Below are positions 56,439-64,000 of a stretch of 64,000 nt of DNA, in pieces (position 1 is the first letter of the stretch; the number at the start of each line of letters is the position of its first letter). A program made the position numbers and the translations under genes. The stretch lies in assembly GCA_001630475.1 (NCBI GenBank), contig KV419396.1, positions 868,001 to 932,000 on the forward strand, written 5' to 3'. This DNA is from Sistotremastrum niveocremeum HHB9708 (lineage: Eukaryota > Basidiomycota > Agaricomycetes > Sistotremastrales > Sistotremastraceae). Below the pieces are notes generated by a model that made no database searches, was not told the origin of the DNA, and saw only the letters and a program-made list of their open reading frames with translations.

Positions 56439-58737
56439 TTATTCTATCAATCGCACAACAACAGATCCACAGTTCTCATCCTTGTCAAATCTCATAAATG
56501 CCTCCGGGGCTTTCTCGAACGGAACCACTCGATCAACGACTGGATTCCATTGACTGCTCTCCGTCATTTGCGTCACGCCGTCTAGTGAGTCGCGTATATC
56601 TTCGCCTTCGTCGTCTACGTCTGCTGTGGGTGATATCCATGCGTATCGGAGTGTCTTTTGGCCCTTTTTGGAGGTGGAAAAGGCGCGACGGAGGGATCGC
56701 ATGTTGGATTTTAGTTGGGCGTTTAGGGTAGGGACCGCCGTTTCGGATTCGCCGACAAGAGTTGTGAACTGTGATCAAGTTAGTTAGGGTTTGATGAGAA
56801 AATAGGAGAACGTACGTGGCCGCCTTCGCGGAGGACTCGACGACAGGCTTCGAAGAGTGATCGACCACCGATTGTATCGAGCACACCGTCGAACTCGGAG
56901 TCTGCAAGGGACGATATAGCAGCCTGCTCGTCGCCAGAGAGAAATTCGACAGCGCCATTGGCTTCCGCAATGTCCCTCAACGCCTGCGAGTCTGAAGGAA
57001 TATGCGCGGTCACTTGCATTCCCTGTGCAGTCAGACGTTGCGTTGCCAATGCTCCGACTCCCTCGTGCGCACGGAGGACCAGAATGCGACTTCCTCGCGG
57101 AAGATACGAAAATGTTCGCATAAGACGAACAGTGGGGATACCGGCAAGGGGCAAGACTGCCAACTTTTCGATAGACATCTGAGCCGACGGTCGTGGAGAT
57201 CGATGTAATCGACGGCGGTCCACAACGATGAATTCAGCGAGTGCTCCACCCTACAAAAAGTGAGAAAAAATAATAAGCAAAATGTCACAAGACCGACCTT
57301 TCGAGCATCCAACAGTCCATAGACCCATTCGCCTTTGGAAGTATTGTTGACGTCGAATCCGAATTCAACGACTCTGCCCACGAAACTGCGTCCTGGGATA
57401 TACCCGACGTGCTCCTTACTTGCTCTCTCTCGCAACATCAACGAGTCCCGACGATCAAGTCCTACGGCCCATACTTGCACTAGCACCTGATTGCCGTGGA
57501 CACGAGTGGGAGGCGGGGTATGAGAGGCGAATGACAGGGGTGATGAATGAGTGTCAAGGTGTGCTGGTGTCAGGCTTGTTCTTGAGAAGCTGAATCGTGA
57601 GGCAAGTCCTGCGGCGGCGTTCTTGGTGATAGATATGGTGGACATGGTTGTCTGAGCCAAGCCGGAGCGGGACAGGTCGACTGAACTCGACACACGCTCT
57701 GGGTGCTTGTTGGGTGTATAGGATGCGCGAGGAAGAACTAGACTGGAATATCCGGTGGCTGAAGGTTCTGTGAACTGGGGGAGAGGTGCGGGGATATTGG
57801 CTACTCTGGCCAGGTTGGCGCTGGAAGCCGACAGAACGCTTCCCGCACGTCGCTTGGCAGGGAAGACTGGAACGGAAGCTGATCGAATATGATGATTGGG
57901 CAGAGGTGCCTCTTCGTCCTCTTCCTCTTCGATAACTGCACTCATTCGCTTAGATTCGGAGGAACTCGCGACCGGGGCAGACCGTGCGGACCGTGCACGT
58001 CGACGAGGACGTGAGGGCACAACGGGGTAGAGCATCTCGGATGACTCATCCACCGAACGGCGTGAGGACGAGGACCTGGAGGAGTGGGAGGGAGTAGAGG
58101 TGAATGAGGAAGGAGGGACGAGCCATCGAACGTCCTTTGCCCATTCTGGAACCGGCTCGCGAACTCGTGGCTTTGGGGTGCGTCGCTTGCGGGTGGTGGA
58201 TTCGGGCTCTGAAGTAGGCACAGTGATGTCTGTACTTGACGATTTTATGGATGACCATGAAAAGAGAGTGTCGTTGTCGTCGTCGGAGGCTGCGGACGAA
58301 GTCGGGCGGGAAGACGGCGGAGATATCTGTTGTTTGGACGGTTGCGGAAATGGTATTAGCGATGATGTACTGCTGCTGCTGCTTGGATTTGAGGACGAAG
58401 ACGCTGCCGTCGCAGGGTCTCGGAGTGTCTTGGGGACGGTGGCATCGAGGCCGGCCTCGACGATAGCAAACTGAAAGTCTGAGACATCTGCTGACGCTCT
58501 GGGCGATGTGTCTGGGGTGTAGAAGACGTCGTCGTCCGAATTGCTGTCGTCGTCGTCGAGGTCGATGTCGACGGACGACTGGGGACGAGCAAGGGTGTTC
58601 TGGGCTTGGGCGTGGTAGGCAGCGGCGAGAAACTCGTTCTTTGCGCTGTAGTAGTTTCTGTGCTGGGCGTTGGCGGCTGCAGCGTATTTCTGGGACGGAC
58701 GGGCGAGCAGAGACTGGATGAGGGTCGGTTTTGCCAT
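56439..58737 (-). CDS. MDR (zinc-alcohol-dehydrogenase-like) oxidoreductase with long disordered N-terminus
   Basis: Three exons, complement(join(56439..56768, 56816..57250, 57298..58737)), 734 aa. Residues 1-390 are Ser/Asp/Arg-rich low complexity (SSSSNPSSSSSTSS, VIEEEEDEEAPLP), with a short conserved-looking EWAKDVRWLVPP. From about 415 a medium-chain dehydrogenase/quinone-reductase fold begins: NQVLVQVWAVGLDRRDSLML, GYIPGRSFVGRVVEFG, and GGALAEFIVV across intron 1. The cofactor domain has LPLAGIPTVRLMRTF and RILVLRAHEGVGALATQ, where AHEGVG replaces the usual AxxGxG, then FDGVLDTIGG. The C-terminal PFEKAPEAFMRF is typical. No catalytic zinc cysteines are visible. Reaction and role are unknown. 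The disordered half is in the same exon as the enzyme N-terminus, so it is not an obvious annotation fusion. Confidence 0.82.
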
Positions 58738-58798
58738 TCGGTGTCGGGAAGAGAAACCGACGGGCTATAAGACTCGGACGAGCGACGTCATAATATTT

Positions 58799-60576
58799 CT
58801 ATTTCCCAATGCAGAAATCCCGAAAAAGTGCATCCAAGACGTCTTCAACTGCAATCTGCCCGCCAATCCGTCCAACCTCGTCTGCCGCATATCGCAGTTC
58901 TTCTGCGCCCTCGACCACCTCGTCCACTGAATATCCAATAAATGCGCTAATAAATTCGCTCGCTCGTTCAAGATGCACTCGGTGTCGTGCTTGCGTAATC
59001 AGTGGGCGACGATCGGGTGCAACAGCGAACCTGCCCGTGTCTCGGTCAATCTTTCCCTTTTCGTCCAGCCCGAGACTCACCTCCGCCGCAGCTCCCGCCC
59101 GAACCCGTCCACAAACTCTGCCACGCCCGTCCGTTGCAACAAGCTCATCGTCCACAGCGTACGTGCACCGACCAGCTTCTCCAGTGCACAAAGATCAACA
59201 TCACTCTGCTCGTCGGCCTTGTTCAAGATAATCAACGTGTCTTTGTCGATCAATGACGACACTCCGGCGACGTGTTCTGCCATGGCCTCCGCGCTGTCCA
59301 TGGCAGACATGGACAGCATGCATATACGGACATCAGCTGTCGTTGCCCTGCTTATCGTCAGTTATCAGCTAATACTCAAAGAGCGGACCCACGTTGTCTC
59401 TGCTTTCGCAATGCCAATGCTTTCCACCAAATCTTCCGATTTTCGTATGCCTGCCGTGTCCGCAATCACCACTGGCATCCCGCCGATGTCAAGTGTGACT
59501 TCAAGAACGTCGCGAGTCGTCCCTGCAATCGGTGTCACGATGGCAGCTTCACGCTGAGCTGCATTTGATACTTAGCAATGCCCAATCAACACAATATTGC
59601 TCACCTAGGAAATTCAACAAGCTGCTCTTGCCCACGTTCGGCGGTCCAAAAATCGCCAGTCTGATCCCTGATCGCATAATTTCTCCCCGTCTTCCGTCGT
59701 CCAGATGCCCGCGTATCTCTGCGAGCAAATTTCTCGCGCTCTCTTTCGCTGTAACAATTTCAGCAGATTTTCAAAGGTTCGTGAATCCGACTCACCGTGT
59801 TCGAACACGCCCTCCTCGAGGTCCTCCCCTTCTCCGAAATCAATGACTGCTTCGACATTCGCAAGACATCGTATCAGCTGCTGTCGTATGCTCTCTATCC
59901 GCCTTTTCGTCTCGCCCTGTCAGCCTATTATCTTCTCTGGTCTGTCAATCCCAAGATACACGCCCACCCCCGCTGCAGTTAATGCAAGTTTCCTCTGTTC
60001 ATCCGTCTCCGCGTCTATCACATCCCGGATGCCTTCTACCTCTGTTAAATCGATCCTTCCGGCTTCGAAAGCGCGTCGAGTGAATTCGCCTGGCTCGGCT
60101 GGTCTGCAGCCGTCCATTCGTCCAAGCGTGTTGAGAACGGCTCTGAGGACTGCGCTCCCTGAGTGGACATGCAATTCCAGCATATCCTCCGTAGTAAATG
60201 ATCGCGGCGCTATAGCATATAATGAGTATTATAGTCCAAAACTAAGAGTCAACTTGCCTTTGAAAAATACACATAACCCATCATCCAACATTTCTCCTTC
60301 CAGGCTCAAGACGTGACAGCGTTGCATTTTCCATGGCGTAGGTTTTCTGTTTGATCCGTTTGATAATTTCACCATTCGTTCGTATACATCCGAGCTACCA
60401 GGCCCTGAGATCCTGATAACACCAATGCCAGCTTTTCCAGGAGGTGTAGAGAGCGCATATATAGTCTTCCGCTCCTTCAGCGAAGAGAGCAATGTTCTCG
60501 CCGAGGGCACCACAGTCTGTAGAAAGTGCTTAGAGAAAGGCAATCGAGTCGTTCGAGATATTCGAGGCTGCAGCAT
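58799..60576 (-). CDS. MSS1: Mitochondrial tRNA modification GTPase Mss1 (MnmE/GTPBP3)
   Basis: With Mto1/GidA it makes the 5-carboxymethylaminomethyl group of wobble uridine in mitochondrial tRNAs. Model: complement(join(58799..59030, 59081..59347, 59393..59558, 59605..59748, 59796..59916, 59968..60209, 60258..60576)), 496 aa. The first 40 residues are basic (mitochondrial targeting). The folate-binding TrmE domain has [40 protein letters not shown] and [20 protein letters not shown]. The G domain has [13 protein letters not shown] (G1), GTTRD (G2), DTAGIR (G3) and LNKADE (G4). The end FCIGK is the invariant MnmE C-terminus with the catalytic Cys. The intron after 60258 uses a GC donor (AAAG|GCAAGT). 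An upstream in-frame ATG at 60600 is possible. Divergent from CNB1 over 191 bp. Confidence 0.94.
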
Positions 60577-60767
60577 CGTGCCAGTGTGGAGAATAATCAA
60601 GTAACCGGCCGGAGTTGGAAGTCTCGTACCGTACCTTCATCACGGACGCGGACGTAGTTTTCATCCGTCGTCTCCATATTCTCATTGTACTCTCGAATTC
60701 ACATATCTCCATTGTCTTGGACGACCTACAAATCTTATTGGACGGCTGACACGATAAACTTGAAAAC

Positions 60768-61658
60768 ATGGGGCAATCACGTTCGTTTTTGATGTCTCGT
60801 GCCGATGCTTTATATGGTGTTCTTATGGTGTTTTGGTTATAGCATCTCAATTTATGGAGGATATGGAGAAGAAGTCAAATTGTGTGTTCATTACTTCAGT
60901 ACTCTATCCCTCAACTCAGGCCTTTGATAACAGTCAACGCGAGCGAGTTGGAGCGTCTCAAGAAACGGTTCATGAAATTGGACAGGTGAGCACAATCTCT
61001 GCCTTTGATACATACTCTCATGAGACCTGCAGTGATGGATCAGGATCCATCGACCGTGACGAATTCCTGCGCATTCCCCAGATCGCCAATAACCCCCTCG
61101 CATCACGTATGATCGCCATCTTCGACGAAGAGTACGTCCCCTTCCCAACTCTACACCTCAGCGCTAATTCTTGTGATTAGTGGAGGAGGTACAGTCGACT
61201 TTCAGGAGTTCGTAGGAGGGTTGAGCGCATTTAGCAGTCGAGGAGGACGGGATGAGAAACTGATGTGTTCGTCCACTCTTTCTCCCTCGTCGTAGACGAT
61301 ATTGAACCTGTGATTTTAAGTTGCGTTCAAGGTGTACGATATGGATCGGGATGGGTATATTTCCAATGGAGAGCTGTTCCTTGTGTTGAAGATGATGGTG
61401 GGCAGTAATTTGAAGGTAACCCTCGCCCCATCTTGTCTTGTTGGCCCTATTGCTAACGTTGTACAGGACCAACAATTACAACAGATCGTGGACAAGACAA
61501 TCATGGAAGCTGACAAGGACGGAGACGGCAAACTGTCATTCCAGGAATTCAGCAATATGGTCGCAGGAACGGTTTGTACCACGTCTCGCACCCTTTGCCC
61601 TATTCTGATCATAAACCAGGATATCGTGAAACAAATGACACTAGAAGACTTGTTCTAA
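60768..61658 (+). CDS. CNB1: Calcineurin regulatory subunit B (Cnb1)
   Basis: Ca2+-binding regulatory subunit of the phosphatase calcineurin, which controls stress and growth responses. Model: join(60768..60780, 60843..60881, 60934..60985, 61033..61131, 61181..61266, 61321..61415, 61467..61571, 61620..61658), 175 aa, the standard size. It begins MGQSPSQF, a consensus N-myristoylation site. Four EF hands follow: [29 protein letters not shown] region, [15 protein letters not shown] and [17 protein letters not shown]. The C-terminus is [10 protein letters not shown]. The first two exons are only 13 and 39 nt, so gene finders may miss the myristoylated start. Confidence 0.95.
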
Positions 61659-61864
61659 CCTCGTCTTCTATTTATTACTTCTCCTTGCATTCACTGGCTG
61701 ATACTACGATGCCGCATGCATCCTTCTGACTCTGCGTGTCTCCGCTATCATAGGTTGGCCGTTACGATGATTCAATCTGCGGTTATGATACCCGGTCTCT
61801 GTACTATCTACTGTAAAGAAATGTGTACATGATAGTAGATCACACGGAATATAGCACTGAAGAA

Positions 61865-63619
61865 TTATTTCTTCACAATGCTCACCACTGTACGGCGCAT
61901 CAGACCATGAAGCTATAGTTATTGGAAGCTCTTACCGTCCTCGTCTTCCAAGACGTGATCGAGACCGACTTTCTGCCCTCTTGAATGCTTCGCGCTAGAC
62001 CCCCACACGACGGCACTGATACACATACGTGAGCTTCATCCAGCGATGAAATTAAAGGAGCGCACTATTTCATCTGCTTCGCGATTTCTTTGTGAATCGA
62101 ATTACAGAAATCTTCGATCGTCGATTTCCCTCGTTTGAGTACAACAGGGGTATCGTAATCGGGCGATTGACCACGAGGTTTGGTATACACGCGAACGAGA
62201 TCAAGGGAAGACCACATCTTTTCAATCAGTTCGTCCACGTTTAGCCATTCGCGTGAGGAGATGGGGACGCTGTTCGGAATCTTGTATCTAGATCGACGAA
62301 CAAATCAACAATAGATCACCCCGAGATGGAGATAGCATACAAAAGGTCTAGTTCTTCTATCGATATTGCGTCGATCTGCGAAAGAGGTCAGTGGATAGGA
62401 CGGAAATAAGGTCAGAGCTCACTTTATTCAGAACCTGCCGACGAGCTTCAGAATCAGCAGAGACTCGGGGTCTTGACACTTACATAGACTGCAGGTATGT
62501 AAACTCTGCAACGAAATCAGATCGATCGCAGCTATTGTGCACATCACTTACCTGTTTCCCTCGATCACGTCCACCAGGTCATCGGCAGTGGCACCAGGTT
62601 CTCGGATAGCAACATCAGCATTGTTAATCTTGAATTCACTGAGCACGGCCTTGATCTCATCATGATCGATATTCGTCAGTGGCACGGTATTCGAGATGGC
62701 AATCCCTATCCAGCAAATCAATAATACGTTTCTCTGCATACAAAACAACTCACCTCCTTTATCTTTCCTTCGAACGATAATTGAAGGCGGTCGCTTATTT
62801 AATCTGATGCCAAACCCTTCCAACTCTCCTTCGATAATCTTCTTGTCTCCCAGAGGTTTCAAGACATCCAAGACGATAAAAATCAAGTTGCATGTCCTGG
62901 CGACTGACATTATCAGGTTCGCACCACCAGCATGTTGCACAAGTGAGTCACATCACCAGCAATCACTGAGAGACGTTTAGCAAGCGTCGTGGTCCACTGA
63001 GCGAAAGCGTACCTTGTCGTCCTCTCCCACGTCCATCATTGGCACCTTCGATAATTCCAGCTGGGAAACGCGTTTCGAATCAATATCGTGAATCATGGCA
63101 TTGTTGCAATACACATACGTAGATCCAAGATCTGAATTGGAGCACCGTGAACTTTCACTGTGCCAGGGACCGTCGTTAGAGTTGTAAAGTCAATTTCCGA
63201 TACTTCAGAGTGTGTTCCCGTCAGCTTAGACATTAAAGTGGACTGATGATGGTCAGCCCTGCGTCTTGGATATACGGTGAAGACTCACCTTCCCCACACT
63301 CGGAAAGCCCACAAATCCCACCGACGCAATTCCCGTCCGTGCAACATCGAAACCGACACCGCCCCCGCCTCCACCTCCTCCACCGGGTGGTGCAATGAGT
63401 TCTCTTCGTAATTTGGCGAGTTTCGCCTTCAGAAGCCCGAGATGGTAACTGGTCGCTTTATTTTTCTGGGCTAGTTACGTCGTGAGCAGAGCCACATGGT
63501 TTCCCGAGAGCGAGGCGTACTGCGAGCCTGAAATAACCGTCAATATACTACAGAACACATATACTGCAAGTCCATACCATTTCATCTTCAATCTCCTTGA
63601 TTTTCTGGACGGTCGTCAT
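61865..63619 (-). CDS. RBG1: Translation-associated GTPase Rbg1 (DRG1), with three microexons
   Basis: OBG-family GTPase that binds Tma46/DFRP1 and associates with ribosomes. Model: complement(join(61865..61887, 61936..62015, 62066..62287, 62341..62375, 62423..62434, 62484..62505, 62552..62705, 62754..62903, 62957..62965, 63013..63060, 63119..63242, 63289..63470, 63521..63527, 63578..63619)), 369 aa. Exons 2, 6 and 10 are 7, 9 and 12 nt. Splicing them in restores [30 protein letters not shown] and [13 protein letters not shown] exactly as in the family. G motifs are GFPSVGKS (split by an intron between K and S), [18 protein letters not shown] and NKID (split). The TGS domain covers residues about 285-365 ([40 protein letters not shown]), ending VVSIVKK. 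All flanking introns are 47-53 nt. Confidence 0.95.
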
Positions 63620-63875
63620 TTTATATTCAGAGTTTGTACACGATTGGAGACAAAGCGAATCGGGAATAAGAAGCGGAGATTGAACCTATTGTGTTTCCAA
63701 TTGCTCGCCTCGATCACCGCGTCGCTCACTCTCGTTCACCCACACTCTCTTCCTCGTCCTGGCGTCGAGCTGCTCTGCTTTGTCTGTCATCGTCGAGCAA
63801 CTCGCTCCTACCCCGCCCACTCGCTTTCAATAACCTGCATCGAGCATCTACTTTCCTTTACTGCTTTCGTTCAAC

Positions 63876-64000
63876 ATGTGCTTCACCGGTCCAGCATGGA
63901 AGAGAGAGGTCGTCCCAGATCATAAGGTGCGTTTCAAATGCGGATTGAGAGAGTGGCTTTGGCTCATGCCACCACGTAGTTCGACTTTGTGGACACGCGC
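63876..64000 (+). CDS. Start of an unidentified gene (cut by window end)
   Basis: Two exons can be seen, 63876..63926 and 63980..64000, joined in phase 0 to give MCFTGPAWKREVVPDHK then FDFVDTR; the frame is open at the window end. Donor GTGCGT and acceptor CACGTAG support the junction. I cannot assign a family from 24 residues. Divergent from RBG1 over 256 bp. Confidence 0.5.
   Translation, partial: MCFTGPAWKREVVPDHKVRFKCGLREWLWLMPPRSSTLWTR

Noticed and set aside
58100-58721. Plus-strand frames opposite the MDR gene
   Set aside because: Antisense to the Ser/Asp-rich repeat coding; composition artefact.

Overview
This window is nuclear DNA of a filamentous basidiomycete, most likely Agaricomycotina. 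Nearly every gene is broken by many 45-60 nt GT-AG introns. Intergenic gaps are tens to a few hundred bases, both strands are used equally, and the proteins match fungal housekeeping families. I modelled about 30 protein genes by joining exons so that reading phase is kept across every junction and family motifs are restored; most models close exactly from ATG to stop. There is also one intron-containing tRNA-Ala gene. I saw no transposons, CRISPR arrays, rRNA or secondary-metabolite clusters.

Layout. 1-5.5 kb: exocyst SEC10 (3' end outside the window) head to head with ribosome-assembly factor RIX1. 5.5-12 kb: an AUH-type enoyl-CoA hydratase and Elongator scaffold ELP1. 12-15 kb: proteasome beta1 (PRE3) head to head with lid subunit RPN12, then a BTB-domain protein. 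15-20 kb: a RAD51D-like protein and two unrecognised proteins. 20-26 kb: nucleoporin NSP1, proteasome alpha7 (PRE10) and nucleoporin NUP82. 26-36 kb: spliceosomal helicase PRP5, a 1,001-residue ankyrin-DysF-FYVE-RING protein, an acidic unknown, and proteasome regulator PI31. 36-47 kb: a ferric-reductase-type enzyme, EMC3, and an SLH1/ASCC3-type helicase that lacks its last Sec63 unit. 47-52 kb: kynurenine aminotransferase, mitochondrial peptidase IMP2, arginyltransferase ATE1, and an unknown. 52-64 kb: nucleolar GTPase NUG1, the tRNA gene, an MDR-type oxidoreductase with a long disordered N-terminus, mitochondrial tRNA GTPase MSS1, calcineurin B, GTPase RBG1/DRG1, and the start of one more gene.

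Points of interest. (1) The ankyrin-DysF-FYVE-RING protein combines membrane-associated, endosomal-lipid and ubiquitin-ligase modules and is the best candidate for an undescribed function. (2) Four proteasome-related genes lie within 25 kb, and all of their upstream regions carry GACGCGT. (3) NSP1 and NUP82, whose products are physical partners in yeast, flank one of these proteasome genes. (4) Microexons of 7, 9, 12, 14 and 17 nt and at least five GC-AG introns occur here; several split catalytic motifs, and the PI31 proteasome-docking tail sits on an 18-nt last exon. (5) The tRNA-Ala intron contains a perfect complement of the gene's own T-arm, and a third copy of the tRNA 3' end lies about 0.5 kb away. 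(6) The RAD51D-like gene appears to lack the Walker A lysine.
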